Origin: Phaseolus vulgaris
Taxonomy: Eukaryota > Streptophyta > Magnoliopsida > Fabales > Fabaceae
Direction: 5' to 3'
Length of the DNA stretch: 64,000 nucleotides
Assembly: GCF_000499845.2 (NCBI RefSeq)
Contig: NC_023759.2
Coordinates: 41,480,672 to 41,544,671 of the forward strand
Shown: positions 35,050 to 47,829 of the stretch, piece after piece
How the letters are laid out: the number at the start of each line of letters is the position of its first letter
How positions within the stretch are numbered: position 1 is the stretch's first letter
The notes under the pieces: generated by a model
What the model saw: only the letters and a program-made list of their open reading frames with translations
Database searches by the model: none
Told to the model about the DNA's origin: nothing
Program-made: the position numbers and the translations under genes

Positions 35050-37035
35050 AGAGGAGATGAAGCCATACAAAATGCAGAAAGTACATGATGATGATCTAAT
35101 TATCAAAACACAAAAAACTCAATACGGAACCTTCTCCAAATACACCAACCCATGGATCATCACAACTTCGAATATAAAAAAAAAAATGTCTTAACCAACA
35201 CAAACATAAAAAAAAGTACTTTCTTTTTCTTTTGTATCCTTCCAAATTTCTAATGAAGCGTACAATCTAGAGTTGTTCATTTTTATTAGTCGTTACAATT
35301 TTGTAATATTAAGAATTTGTTGTTAGTATTTTTCACATAACTATATGGTGTATAATCTTTTTTTAATGTTATTAAAATATAATTAATTAATTCATATTTT
35401 TTATTTTATTTCTTGTATTTAAATTGTATTATGGTATCAAAGCTCCAATTAGAAACTATTTATACCTCCACTTTTCAACCATGTTAAGAAATACCTCATC
35501 TTATATCTTAATAGGATCTAATTGAAAATCCTTCAAGTTCATCTTAAATTCGTTGAACTAGATTCTCTCATTAATCATTGTCACACCCGCCATAGCTAAA
35601 AAGAACTATCATTATTGATCAAAATACATCATAATGACCATTATTTCTAAAAACAAAATGAGATTTATCATTAGATATATTATCATATCAAAATGTACAA
35701 ATTCTTTATATTTCTTTGTGAACGATTGAAGAGAAAATCACAATATCATAACCTTCTGTATAGTTCAAGTTTCGTAAACATTGTTGTTATTAGATGACAA
35801 ATGAACTTGTGTTGGTGGGTATTGTGTGAACCTGTCATGATTTTGATAAGAGATCTTCACATTAATTGGTAACACGGGAATGTATATATACATATCAACC
35901 TCATAATCATACACACCCGGCCAAATACTCATATCATTCTCATTCTCATACCCGTCAAAATACGCATTCCCACTCTCATACAAATCCCCATTTAAATTAT
36001 TAAAACACATTTAATATATTCGATTTACTAAAGCATTTTAGAAGTCACTCATTCCAACATTAATATCTCTTTTGTCAGTGCAAGTATTGTCTTGGCCTTC
36101 TTATTGACTCTAGCATGCTGGGTTCCAAGCCATCCTCTGCACCTATTGGTTGGTCCTCTGTTTCATTTTACCACCACTCATCTAGACATTGCCTTTGCCA
36201 CCCAACCATTAAGCTAATTCATGGTTAGGCCTACTCAAGATCGTTTTTGAGCTACCACTCATATTCTTTGTCATCTTAAATTGCGTTAGAAAAGGTTTGA
36301 TTCTTTTGCGAATATTCTTAGTTCAAATTTTTGTTTTTAGTCATGTTAATTGGGCAACATGTCTTAATTTGTGTTAATGTAGGAATGGTTTTCTTTGGCA
36401 GCTCTTGAAAAAGAAATAACCTATTGTCTCATGCTTGTCTTCTAAAGCATTAATTGCGAATTGCAATGACTAGCCTATTTGCTCAATGATTTACATAAGT
36501 GTCTAAACTTGTCGTTGTATTACTACGACAACCAAACCATCTCCAAATAAATAGGTCCCAATCCCATTTTCTCAGAACACACCAAACACTTGGACTTTGA
36601 TTGTCATCTTTTTCTTAAGAAAATATTCAGGCTAGGTATAATGTGTCTTCTTCCTATTTGTTCTCAACTTTTTTCACCAAAACACTTCTTAATTCCTTTG
36701 CTAGTATTCCTATCCTAGTAAAGGTTAGTTAACATTTTCCTACCTTCGACTTGTCGGGTTATAAAAAGCAGAAAGCCAAATAACCACAGTCTCCAAATAT
36801 GCTAACTCGTGTATCATCACAACTCTGCAACTCAAACAACGAGTCCTTCGTATAAACATCATATAAAATTCTTTCTCTTGGACCCCAGAATTTTAATGAG
36901 ATGTACCTTTTAATAAAATGCTAAGTTGTACTGGTATTACAATTATGTAATATTTAGTAAACGTTCTTAGCCTTTTCTTTTTCTAATTAGTATATCAATA
37001 TATATTGTAGAGTCCTTTCTTTCTTTGTATGATAT
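35050..37035 (+). mobile_element. collapsed Ty1/copia element with two diverged LTRs
   Basis: Two diverged direct repeats border the region, about 35050-35430 and 36770-37035. They share TCTCCAAATA, GGATCATCACAACT/GTATCATCACAACT and a TTTCTTTTTCTTTTG/TTTCTCTTGG stretch. The first is followed at once by TGGTATCAAAGC (from 35433), a copia-type primer-binding site. Between them, RNase H pieces are readable on the plus strand: DIAFATQPLS and FMVRPTQ near 36180-36240, YYYDNQTISK near 36520, and SEHTKHLDFDCH near 36570-36605. Stops and a large internal deletion remove gag, protease, integrase and most of RT. Confidence 0.75.
36100..36710 (+). pseudogene. copia RT C-terminus and RNase H remnant
   Basis: Plus-strand peptides follow the copia order: TTTHLDIAFATQPLS, then after gaps a serine-rich patch, CDNQ-like YYYDNQTISK, then NPIFSEHTKHLDFDCH. 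In functional elements these are the end of RT and the RNase H catalytic region. In-frame stops (for example after DIAFATQPLS) show decay. Confidence 0.75.
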
Positions 37036-37262
37036 TGAAAATAAAATTCATCAATTCAGGTCTCTTATCTTTCTCCCTTACATCCATATTGTATTACAGA
37101 TTAAGAATTTTCTCCAGTAAGCTTGGAAAGGATGTAAGAGGCCTGCCTGCAATTAAAGGCACAAAAGATGTGCATCCCCCTTTTGTTAGAAGTCCACAAA
37201 TCTCTGTTGTTTTCTCACTGCCATCTGGTTTATTGCATGTTAATAATGTATGTAATAAGTAA
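37036..37262 (+). other. short open frame of unknown origin
   Basis: A 77-codon ATG-initiated frame starts at 37029. Its second half reads SKLGKDVRGLPAIKG and then KDVHPPFVRSPQISVVFSL, with less AT-biased composition than its flanks. I do not recognise it. It may be a fragment of a host gene next to the copia LTR, or chance. Confidence 0.2.
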
Positions 37263-37751
37263 CATTTAGTTGATAATTATTAGTTTTGTCCAGTTTCTTA
37301 CAGATCAGTTTGCAGCTTCTTCACTTGTTTAAGTGGATTGATCTCAAGTTAGTTTAGCTCGTGTTTGACCCTTCTTTTTTCTTTTTTGTCTTTTATCTTA
37401 AAAGAAGTATTAAGGAGAATAAGGGTCTGCTGTTTAAAGAATATTATGAATTACACTTGAATGTTAAAAGCTCATAACTTCAGCATTATAATGAATTATG
37501 CTTGAAAAATTAAGGACCTTCTGGCTCCGTTGTTTTTTAAACCAGTTATCTTTGATGTCACAGTTGTAAATTAAGAAAAACCATGCTGCTTTTTATTTTG
37601 TTTATCATCTGAATGAAAAGATAAATATCAACAAAATCACAAGTTGATAAGTGTATCCACACATACTAGTCATCAACTATCTAAAGTTCCATATTTAACA
37701 ATTATTACACTACAACTTTACTAAGATCCTGAACTTTTGGTAGGGGCCTTT

Positions 37752-38282
37752 CTACAAATTTCTTGCCATCATCTCTTGCGCCGCCATCTCTTGTCTGAAT
37801 CTAGTGATGAACTCCTCTGCTCGTTCATCTATTCCCTGCATCTGAGGTGATGCCAACGCCAGTGACTCCCACATATCATCTGAGGCACAAGATCTACCCC
37901 CCTTTGTTGTTCCTTCTTGCTCAGAGAGCCTTTTAGTTCGTGGTTTGTGTGCTGTCTGTGGCTTCAACTGCCCCACCGAGTCACATGAAGGCTCTCTAAA
38001 GAGCTTATCAATGTACACAGGTGCAGGCTTCTTGTGGAACCCCAAGATCAAACTTCTGACTGAGGCTAACCTTTTGTGGCGAAGAAAACGTTTGGTAACA
38101 ATGAACTTAGGAGGTGCCTTGGAGGTAGCAAGTTTGGTGGTAGGTTTTGAATGCTTTCTGGGTTTCTTCATGGCTTTGGATTTGGACTTACTTAGTTTAC
38201 CAATTGTAGAAGTGAAGCTCTTCCATGCCTTTCTAGCAGGTCGAAGCCTTAGCCTTAGCTTTAGGCTTATGCAGGATTTCAT
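37752..38282 (-). CDS. DUF761 domain protein (cotton fibre protein-like)
   Basis: An intronless frame of 176 residues starts at the ATG at 38280-38282. The N-terminal 90 residues are very basic and rich in K, S and R, for example LSKSKSKAMKKPRKHSK. The C-terminus DERAEEFITRFRQEMAAQEM fits the DUF761 motif, in which an acidic-aromatic EEFIxRFxxQ block ends the protein. The middle is low in hydrophobic residues, and there is no signal peptide or membrane segment. Plant DUF761 proteins are small and mostly uncharacterised; some are stress- or fibre-expressed. A TATA-like box lies about 50 bp upstream. The stop is followed by AT-rich DNA. Confidence 0.85.
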   Translation of the reverse strand: MKSCISLKLRLRLRPARKAWKSFTSTIGKLSKSKSKAMKKPRKHSKPTTKLATSKAPPKFIVTKRFLRHKRLASVRSLILGFHKKPAPVYIDKLFREPSCDSVGQLKPQTAHKPRTKRLSEQEGTTKGGRSCASDDMWESLALASPQMQGIDERAEEFITRFRQEMAAQEMMARNL

Positions 38283-38330
38283 GATTGGAGAGGAGAGAGC
38301 AATGCTTCAAATCAGATGGAAACTTGGTTC

Positions 38331-38338
38331 TTTTATAA
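38331..38338 (-). promoter_or_regulatory. TATA box of the DUF761 gene
   Basis: TTATAAAA on the minus strand lies about 50 bp before the start codon, which would give a short leader. Confidence 0.45.
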
Positions 38339-38449
38339 CATACATGTATAATGGGTTAGATTCTTCTCCTTTTTCAGTGTCATGTTGCAGAATGGTATAT
38401 TACTGTTATCATATAAGGTGGGCTATGCTGTGCATGGTGGCTTAGTTAT

Positions 38450-39620
38450 TACGCGCTGAATATTTTTGACAATAAGAGCATAAAGCAGCACCACCAAAGA
38501 GCTAGCTTGCTTAATTATTAAGCTGACATTAACTTAAAACTAGAATCTACTTTTTTACTACACATTTGTTAATGGTTTACATTATTTACCTTTTAAAACT
38601 CAGATTCTAAGGTTGCGTCGAAAATTCCACAGCATAATATATACGAAATATTAATATTGTTGTAAAAAGGATTTGAGAATCTCACCATATATTGCATCCT
38701 CTGTTTCCAGCTACGGTTTTAATTTACTTCAACCCCTCGTAATCATGATATGTATTAGTATAATAACAGGCTAACGTGTTTTTCTACACGAGTGTTTCAT
38801 TCTTCTTTTGTTAAAAAGGAATAGTAATAATTAAGAGTTTATATGAACATTCAAGTATTGTAGATGAAAATAACATGATTGAAGAAGAAGAATAGCATGG
38901 TTATATAAATAACAATAAAGAGTTTATACTACTAATTTATAACTATATATTTGGTTTCCCCTGTTGTTAAATATTAGCACAAATTTATTCAAGTTTCTCT
39001 TTCTCCTTATATTTTTATTTTATTTTTCGTCTTTTCTCCGTATACATACTTTAAATTAACCTTTAAAATTACAATTGTTTTAAGTAAATTTCTTAATATT
39101 TAGTTCAATAATTCATTATAATTTATTTCTTAGATATGTATATATTAGTCCATATATTAAATGATTTAGATCAATAAATTAATTTAATTACTACTTAAAT
39201 TACAACTTTTTATTATCAAATAAGTTAATACGTTTATGAAATTTAGAAGCTATATGTCCTACAAATATTAATACTAATTATGTTTAACAATTTATTTAAA
39301 CCCTTAAAAAATTATTTCCAATATTAACAGCTTTTAAATTAGTATAGTCTTTTAATTAATTATTTCATTATTCTTAACTTTATATTTTTCATTTAAAGAA
39401 CAGAAAAATACTTGGCACAATGTAGTTGAGTATTTGACATCTGGAGGTCCAATTCGAGGTGTGGATACAGCAAAATAAATTCAACTCTCTGAATTCTAGC
39501 CTTAGAAAAGTGTTCTCTAGCTTTGTAAATACTTGGCACAATGTAGTTGAGTATTTGTTTTGGAAAAAGTTGCTATGTCAAGAAAATTTTCCTAATCCCT
39601 CTTTCATATAGACCAAATGT
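38450..39620. other. intergenic DNA with a 30-bp direct repeat
   Basis: AATACTTGGCACAATGTAG followed by TTGAGTATTTG occurs near 39407 and again near 39529, about 122 bp apart. Otherwise AT-rich with no gene. Confidence 0.5.
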
Positions 39621-39657
39621 CTAAGCCCTGAACTTACAAATACATAAAGCAAAAGGC

Positions 39658-39861
39658 ATGGCTACTGATAAGAACACAATACATAATCTCAGTACTAATT
39701 CCTTCCATTCCAATGATTCCTTCATATCAACTAACATTCCAAAATCACGTAGCAGAGTAGTGATTCCGATTAAAAAGCACAAGAAGACCAATGACAAAAA
39801 GGGTAAAGCGAGTTTACCCAATAATAACACCACTAAGCTAAACAAAGATAATCAATCATGA
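39658..39861 (+). other. 67-codon open frame, doubtful
   Basis: ATG-initiated, hydrophilic, lysine- and asparagine-rich in the second half (KKHKKTNDKKGKASL). No recognised motif. It lies convergent to and just downstream of the secreted-protein gene, so it may be part of an untranslated region. Confidence 0.2.
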
Positions 39862-39916
39862 ACATAGTAATACACAGGAGCATTCATATATGATAAAGTT
39901 AAGATAGGATTAGGTT

Positions 39917-40446
39917 TTAGGAGCAAGCCTGGTTAGCCAACAAGAAGTCATTGGCTTGAGATGCAGCTGAAGCTTCGGAAACCAACGCCTTTATGACCAA
40001 AGTCTTAACCTCCCAGGGTTTGTAAGGAAAACCCTCTCTCGCATACGAGTTAACCAATGCCGCGGTTCCCTCCTTCACCAACCCTCCGAACGCGTTACTC
40101 TCCTCGTCGTTCCTCGCGGTGGCTTCCACCAATGTCAGATCCGATCTGTACCGTTCGTACACCCGAGACCCGAACACGTTCGACACCGTCGACGTCTCCG
40201 GAACCATCCTCGGCCACTCCTCCCTCCTCCCGCTCCAGAACCTGACAAAAAAGCAGTACACCGTTATCGCTTCTTTTCTCATTTCATGACATTGTTAATA
40301 GAACGGAACGGAGATTCTTACTGCGCGGTGCATCTTCCTCTGCTGCGAGTGTAGAGGAAGCCGGGAATACGATGCGTCTCTGCAGCTGCGGCTAAAGATA
40401 GGATCAGGAGAAGACAAAAGAGAAGTGTGGTGCAGAAAGAAGCCAT
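39917..40446 (-). CDS. small secreted protein of unknown function
   Basis: Two exons, 40322-40446 and 39917-40241, joined across an 80-bp GT-AG intron, give 149 residues. Residues 1-22 (MASFCTTLLFCLLLILSLAA) form a signal peptide, probably cut after an Ala run. The mature part contains SRGRCTAQFWSGRREEWPRM, VFGSRVYERYRSDLTLVEA, AFGGLVKEGTAALVNSYA and PWEVKTLVIKALVSEASAAS, and ends LANQACS. It has two cysteines after the signal (about residues 38 and 148), one near each end of the mature chain. Similar plant proteins exist as I remember them, but I know no function. It is probably in the wall or apoplast. A CACGTG box lies at 40575-40580, about 130 bp upstream. Confidence 0.88.
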
Positions 40447-40574
40447 TCTTGTCTTCTTCTGTTGCTACTAAATTTATTAGTGGTGAGAGACGTGAGGAGT
40501 GTAAGATTTCTTTCGGATTTGGCTCATGTTTGTTGGAACGTTACACTGCCACTGTTGACTCTGTTTTCGAGGGA

Positions 40575-40580
40575 CACGTG
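40575..40580. promoter_or_regulatory. G-box / ABRE-like CACGTG
   Basis: The palindrome CACGTG occurs in ACACGTGA, about 130 bp before the start codon of the secreted-protein gene. It would bind bZIP or bHLH factors if functional. Evidence is positional only. Confidence 0.35.
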
Positions 40581-42331
40581 AAGGCATTTTGAATTCCTCA
40601 CAGAGTTCTGCACAAAGTTACCCCTGATGGTTAGTTAGAGCATTCCTACTCTTCAAACAAATTTGAATCTTCTTCCGTTCTTTTATATTATATGTATTTT
40701 ATATTTTATTTGCAAAATAAGAGAATATTAATGGAAGATTGTGACAAAGGTTCACTTATGGGTGTTTAGTATAAAGAATGGTGCAAATAAATTGGCAGTG
40801 CTTGATATAATAATTTTTAACAGAAACTAATTTCAAAATTGATGAGATTTGTTGTATTATTATTTATTTTGTAATCAAATGTTTTTCATTATTGTCATTA
40901 TTTTATTTTTCATGTATTTTTTGTCATTGTTCTATGTTCGAATTAGTAACTCCTAGTTGAAATTTTCATGGTTTCTCGTCAGTTTCATCAGCAGCCTCTT
41001 GTAGATTTTTAGAAGTAATGATTCCTTGCCATCACCTTATAACAACGCAAATTTGATCAATGCAAACTATTAAGAACCTTTGTTTTTTAATTTCAGTCAT
41101 ATGAACACCAAATTATATGCAAAGTGTATATAGTAAACATAGGTTACATATTTTTAGTTTCATGACACAAGAATATCAGGCAAAAACACCAAGACAAACC
41201 TCCTTAAACAAGCAGCAAAAATTTAATTCATCAAACTTTGAAAAGTGGTTGGAGTGTTTGTCAATCCAAATGCTTTGTCAACGAGCTGCTTTGCGGATTC
41301 ACGTTTCAATTCGCTAGCAAATAAATAAATCACGAGAATGCAGCACGCTTGGATTAACTTTGCTTGCGCTGATTGACGTTGTCGTCATCAACAATTGCTC
41401 GTGCCACAACACAGATTGAGGTGTTTAACAGAAACAAATGAACCGCTTAAGAGCCAAAGTTTTCAATTGATAAAGGCATTGAAAACCTCCAAACTCATTG
41501 CGTGAACATCACCTTATTCTTTTAATGTGATTGCGCCAAGTGAATCCACCGAACAGAACATGCTACTCAAAAGCACCGAATGAGAAAACATGATTTCTAT
41601 ATCAGTTAGTCAAGGTACAATTAAAACATGGACTGTGGATAAGGAAGGCATCTACCGAGTACCATCAGAAAAGCAATTCAAATTTGGCCCTGTGAAGTAT
41701 AACTAAACACACATACACACACTCACTCGTTAGGGGATATAGTAAATATTCTTGGCTAATGGGACCTCTCTTGCCCCCATGCTAAGAAGTTAGAAATAGG
41801 ATTCAGTGTTAAAAATAAATTTGCAAGTGACAAAACCCAAACGATTAAATTCTTCATAATAGTTTCAAATTTTCAATTCTCAAGCGACTAAATCTATCTT
41901 GTGAATCTTCAAAAAAATAACAACAGCTATGTTTTGTTTTAGTCATGATCCTGAAAGACAAATATGATAATATAACTTCCAAAATCCGTTGCTATACGTC
42001 CCAAAGAAAAATGCATCTGTTTATAAGTGTGCTCGATTAGAATAATTTTTTCCAATATTGTTTCTATGTAATCAACGTGTCGAATAAAATAAAGACACAC
42101 AGATCCACCATTAACTAATATGAAGCGAATCAAAATGTGCAAACTACATTAACATTATGAACTAGCCTGATCTCACAAGGATTAAATATCACAATCCTCG
42201 GGATGAAACTCCTGCCCATTACATATCTGAGCAATGTAAATCACCCTCACAAGATTGGACTACAGCTTATTACACGATATGAACAAAGACAACAATAAAA
42301 TGCTAGAAGATTCGTGCCAACAATGCTTCCC
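40581..42331. other. intergenic DNA between the secreted-protein and TOL1-like genes
   Basis: More balanced composition than the rest, but I found no exon with family motifs. The part near 42000-42331 probably includes the 3' untranslated region of the TOL1-like gene. Confidence 0.4.
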
Positions 42332-44500
42332 TCATTCAGCATCTCGCTTGAAGCTAGATTCACCGTTCTTGTCCTTTGTGTCATTAACTATTTTAGTTTC
42401 AGCAACATCATTCCCCTCAGCCTCAGTTGCATTGACTTCAAGAGTGTTAGATTTTTGGGGCACCTTTCGATCCAGATTCTGATCAGCTTCAGATTCTTCT
42501 GATTCATCAATTTCAAACTTTGCAGGTACTTCATTGGGATTTTGAACAGCTTCCGCATCATGCTTGGCGGGTTCAGCATTTTGAGGTTGTTGTGTCCCAG
42601 ACATTTGAGCAGCTTCTAACTCCTCATAGTTAGAAACTACCTGCTGAAGCTCATCATTGAGATATAAAGCCTCAAAAAGCGTTGCTTCATCATTTGTAGT
42701 GCTTTCCACAATCCCCTTGATGATAGAGAGTGATTGCTTGCACTTACCCAACAAGCTCACAGTTAAATCTTCCTGCAGGCAATTATCTAACGGTAAATGG
42801 ATAGCATTGAGGAGTAAAGAAGAAGTGCAGTACTCTCATTAGCTCAATTAATAAAATTATACAAACACCAATTCATTATTTTGGTAATGTTGCCTTTTAT
42901 TTATTATCAAAATACCTTCAAAGGTTTTGGCTCAGCCTCAGAATTCAATATGCTAGAGAGCAATTCGAGACTATTCCGAGCAACCACAAGATGCTCTTTC
43001 TTCTCCTCAACTGATATGTGTTGGTAAGTCGAAGAGAAAGCCGCGGGATCATCCATATCTAGTTCAGCTTCAGGAATTGGGTATCTTTCAGGGGGATCTA
43101 CAGGATATTGATTTGCATGTGACTCTGAGGCATACGGAATAGGTGGTGAATTTCCTCCCGCCATGTCAAGTGGACCATCCCTTCCTTTCAAACTCTGCCA
43201 TCAACCAGAGAGGATATAGAATTCAAATTAATGTGAAAAGTGAAGGAAACGAAAGAATCTATCACAGAAAAAGTGTAAAATGGAAAGCATTTGATTAAAA
43301 GCGTAGAAAATAAGTGAGAACATGAAACCCCAATACAGTATCGCATATCAAAATCAGTAGTTCGTAAAAGACAAAATTTCCACTTTCACTTGGGTATTTT
43401 TTGCATCATACACTTTTGCAAACAATGTCTAGAAGCTAAATACAGCAATAAAAATCAAGTGAGTACCAAAAACAAATAATGAAAAAGACAAAACATAATA
43501 GAGAGCGGAAAGACAAGAGTGTCAAATGAAACAAGACAACAAAAAAACAATAAAAATAAATAAATCACACTTAAATTTTGTCAAATTTTGGCCAATATTT
43601 TTTTTCCTGCTATTACACCAACTAATCTTAATTGTTAAAAAAGATACTGTATACAGTGTATCTTACAAGGAAGATTGTTGTAAGTGATAAAAAAAACAGG
43701 ATTATATACCATCTCAACAAGTTCAAGACATCAGTGTAATTTATTTATGAAATCCAAGAAAACCACAATTCCAACAGTATTGAATATCCATAAACTTAAT
43801 AATAATTCAGTCTCCGTGTTGATATATTTGAGTGCCTTTCAGAAACCAATTTGAAAGAAGGATTATTCAATACATGGATACTATACAGCAGAATTTCTAA
43901 TTCTTAAATATTACCTGTGTAACTTAAGGGCCTAACTAAGATAAATAAGAAAATTTCAGGAACGAAAGTGATGATTTATTTAGGGGTAGTCAAAAGAAGG
44001 AAAAAGGAACTGACCATATAAGTTTGACGAAAGACGGGAAGATAAGCAAGATCCTCGGAGTCGCCCCAGGCCCGAATCAACTGGAAAGCCCGACGTCGAG
44101 TGTCGTGGTGGGCCTGCGGGTTATCAATGAAGCGAACAAGGTCATCAAGAAGCTTCTCGGAAGCGATTTCGGAGAAGACCTTGTCGCAGTTCATGGCGCA
44201 GGCTTCCAAGAGGTCGAGGCTAAGAGTCTGAACGACAGGGCTCTTGTGGTTGATCTTCCTCTTGATGGCCTTAACGACCTCGGAGCCGTTAAATTGGTCG
44301 GCGTTGATCATGGCACATATCCTGAGATTGATGCCCCAATTAGGAGCCTCCATGGTTTCAAGCGTGGCCTCGTCGACCATCTTGGACTCCGGCGTGGGAG
44401 CCTGCAGCATTTCCTTGACCTTGCCGCTGACCATTCGCCCCATCTGGGCCCCACCCGTCTTGAGCCTCTCCCCCAGTTGCGCCAGCTTCAAGCGCTCCAT
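42332..44500 (-). CDS. TOL1: TOM1-like protein 1 (VHS and GAT domains, ESCRT-0-like)
   Basis: Three exons, 44015-44500, 42916-43194 and 42332-42772, give 401 residues with phase-0 introns. The start MERLKLAQLGERLKTGGAQM and the following KVKEMLQAPTPESKMVDEAT strongly recall Arabidopsis TOL1. The VHS domain covers about residues 43-165 (NWGINLRICAMIN, KAIKRKINHKSPVVQTLSL, AFQLIRAWGDSED, LAYLPVFRQTYMSLKG). The GAT domain follows at about 225-315 (ARNSLELLSSILNSE, DLTVSLLGKCKQSLSII, LFEALYLNDELQQVVSNYEE). The tail is acidic and disordered. TOL proteins bind ubiquitinated cargo at the plasma membrane and endosome and pass it to ESCRT for vacuolar degradation. No lesion seen. Confidence 0.95.
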
Positions 44501-47175
44501 GGATTAATTATGCCTTTTTTGTTGGTTTTGGGAACCCTAGAATGGATGTGGAGAGTGAAAAGATGATGATTATAAAGTGCAGAAGAGACGAGAGAGAAAA
44601 GGAGGGTGTGTGGTGTTCTGAATACAGTGATTGAAAGAAAGGGTTGAATTTGCTTCCACTGCTCCCTCACATACTTTTTCAATGCCCTACACTCGGATTT
44701 GTGGGTCACATCAATTCCTATTTACTTATCATTTTTAACATTAAATGCCTTCCTTTATACGTTAGCTCTTCATTCAGATCATCTCATTCATACGACACAT
44801 GTCTCTATAATTTTTTTTTCTTTTTAATAATATTTTTAAATAATAATACAAAAATTCATAATAAAATATATCACTATGAAAAATAAAATAAACAAAAACA
44901 ACTTAAAATAGAATAGAATAAAACAAAGATAACATGTGTGAAAAGAAAATTAAAAAATTAATTACCCACAATTCTCTTTGATCAAACTTTTTTATTACAA
45001 CATAATTTTAATGCAGTGTTTTTATATAATATATAATAAAAAATTATATATATAATTATAAAATAACACTGTAGAATCTATGTTTTCAAATATAAAAGAG
45101 GAAAATGAGATAAAGGATTTTTTTTCTCAAAATAAACCCTCCGTTAACCCAAATAAACGTATTTTCACTTTAATTCTGAAAATAAACTAAAAATACCTTC
45201 GAAATAGTACTAGGTTTTATTTTTCTTCCTTCTTTTCAAATTTTTTTTTTTAAAAAAGAGAAGGATACTATTTCACATATTCGAGTGTAGATCAAATTCT
45301 TAAGGTGAATAATAAACAAAATTAGTTTAAGAATTAAAATGAGAATAAAATTTCTTTTTGTATAAATTTGTTAAAATTAATTTATTTTGAATAAAAAACA
45401 CATTAAAGTTATTGAAAAGAATGAGAAAAAGTGTAAAAAATAAAGGACATAAAGTTCTTAAAACTTAAAAAATACAAAACAGAGAAATTCATTTGCCTCT
45501 TTGCTTTATGATAACAAGGCTCGTAATCATTCTTATCATTCCTTAAAAAAATTGAAAAGATACACGACTTTTACAAAGAAAATTCATACACTACGCATAC
45601 GACTTCATTAAAAACAAATAAATAAAAAATAAAAAATTAAATTTATCTAATTAAAATATCATCTCTATTTTAATGCACAAATCATATTTTAAAATTACGA
45701 TTTCTTATTTTAAAGTTATATGACTTCTCTATTTTTATAATTTTTTTTAAAGTTTGTGTATTTTGATAAATTTTAAAAAAATTATACTTATTTCATAAAA
45801 AAAAAATCCTCTCTTTTATGTTAAAAAAAGAGTGAATAGGATAATCTAGGTCACTTAAGTATTCACTTTGCATATCTATGGATTACATCATACACAACAT
45901 ACCTTACTCAATGTATTATTTGGTATTTTATTATTTGTATTTTAATATATATTTTTTATCATTTATAAATTTTACCTATTATTATTGTTTTCAACTTTAC
46001 AAAGATATAAATTTTCTTCTTCATCCCTTTTTCACACTCTCGTCATCTTTTCATAGTTGATCAATTTCTTATTGTATGTGAGATACTTATAATATATAAT
46101 ATTGGATAAAAATATACACATATTACTATTATTACATTAAAAAATTGTCTTAGAGGATGATTTTGTATCGAAACCTAATTACTTAAGGAGGAGATGCACT
46201 ACGAAAATTTCTTTAATTGTCTTGTCCCTATCGTGTTGTACCATATGGTCACTTTCTTAAAGCCATTAAGAATAATTAAAAAAAACATTGATTATTTTTA
46301 ACTAAAGATGTGAGACCTAATTGATAACTTTAAAAATAGTGCTACTAACTTGAATAAAAAATACAAATTAGAAAAGGACTATTTTATCATAAAATAATTT
46401 ATCCAAATTAAAAAGCATATACAATTTTGAAAAATAAATAGAAACACTAACTTTTTAAAAAAAAAATTATTTAAAAAATATAAAATTATAACTATATAAT
46501 AATATATATTTATCTAAAAACAAAAATTTTACTTTTATAATAAAACTGTGTAATTATTTTCTTTTGTAACTAGATCAGTTAAACATCTTTAGCCTAAGTT
46601 CAGAATTTATAAGTTATAAATTTACTATCTAACATCTAATTATGAATTAAAAATTATTTTATCAAAAGTCAATTATTTTTATAAGTTAGTGTTTTTATTA
46701 AAAAAGTTAACTTACGTTTACTTTTCTCTTTTCTAAATTAAAGGAAAAATCCTCTACAATTTATGATTTGAATGAAGTGGAAAAATAGAGAAAGTGTTAA
46801 AAACAAATTTTGTGATTTGGATGGTACTCTAAATAATGAATCTCAAGAAACAAACATCCTGGGTTAAAGTATGAACTTCTTTCTTCTGATGAAAATGCAT
46901 CCCCCCTTGAGTAATGTGATTATAGAGAAAGATCCTGATCTCTTGGGCTTTTTTTACCTTCATCTTTTTTATCTTTTGGGCCTTATGCATACTTTTGGGC
47001 AATTTCTTTCTCCACCTCCGTAGTTTTTTCCTGCACCTTCATATTTTTAGTTAAAAATACAAAATTGGTTTCCAATTCAATAAGTCAAAAGTATTTTTGG
47101 ATTATTCTAAGATATATAAATACTTTCAATCTATGAATGATTCATTAAATTTTTAGAATATACTTATAAAAACTC
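44501..47175. other. TOL1 promoter side and long AT-rich intergenic stretch
   Basis: The first 150 bp probably hold the TOL1-like promoter and leader. Beyond that the DNA is AT-rich, with no gene or intact element recognised. Confidence 0.4.
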
Positions 47176-47179
47176 CAAA

Positions 47180-47790
47180 GATAGAAATCAAAATATGTGA
47201 TTTATGTCATTTAGCAAAACAATATAGATTGCATTTTCCATTATGCAAACCATCTACTAAAATTGTGTTTGACTTAATAGACGTTAATATATAGGGACCT
47301 TTTATCATTATTTGTATACATTCTCACAAGTATTTCCTTACTACTGAATATGATCATACTAAATATACATAGATCTATCTCATAAAACTATGAAAAACAA
47401 GAATGAAACTAGAAATCTCTTGCATAATTTTGTTATTCTAATTCAAAATCAATTTAATAAAACTATCAAAATTATTACAACTAATAACGGACAAGAATTT
47501 TATGATAAGATTGGAATAACATACATTAAAACACCTTAACAGAAAGTATGCTAAAATCTTTATCAGAGTCGTATTATTATATTACTCTAATTAACCAACA
47601 TCAAACCAGATATCTTCATTGTCAGTTTGTTCAATCCCCTTCTATTCACCATCATCAAGCTATTCAAAGGGGTTTGAGATACATTAAGGCATCATCACCT
47701 CAAGTTATATTCTTTCATGTTGATTCTATTATTCAACTAAAATGTTTCAATGGGTTCTACATTTTTCTTAGAGAATCTTTAATATCTTAA
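47180..47790 (+). pseudogene. Ty1/copia integrase fragment joined to an RT/RNase H fragment
   Basis: Plus-strand peptides LPFPLCKPSTKIVFDLIDVN, GPFIIICIHSHKYFLTTEYD and ITDKNFMIRL match the copia integrase core. The sense frame breaks with stops and then jumps to HHHQAIQRGLRYIKASSPQV near 47650-47700, which is the RT/RNase H junction. A large internal deletion has removed most of RT. There are no LTRs nearby. Confidence 0.75.
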
Positions 47791-47829
47791 AAAACAAAAA
47801 ACATAGCACAGTTTCACGCTTATCGTTGA

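Noticed and set aside
35765..36010. 81-codon minus-strand frame rich in N, Y and E
   Set aside because: It lies inside the collapsed copia element, has no recognised motif, and looks like repeat-derived sequence.
40121..40282. MRKEAITVYCFFVRF as the N-terminus of the secreted protein
   Set aside because: That part is the 80-bp intron; splicing 40322 to 40241 gives a proper signal peptide and a continuous frame.
44024..44566. 180-codon plus-strand frame opposite TOL1 exon 1
   Set aside because: It is the mirror of a conserved VHS-domain exon and has no motif of its own.
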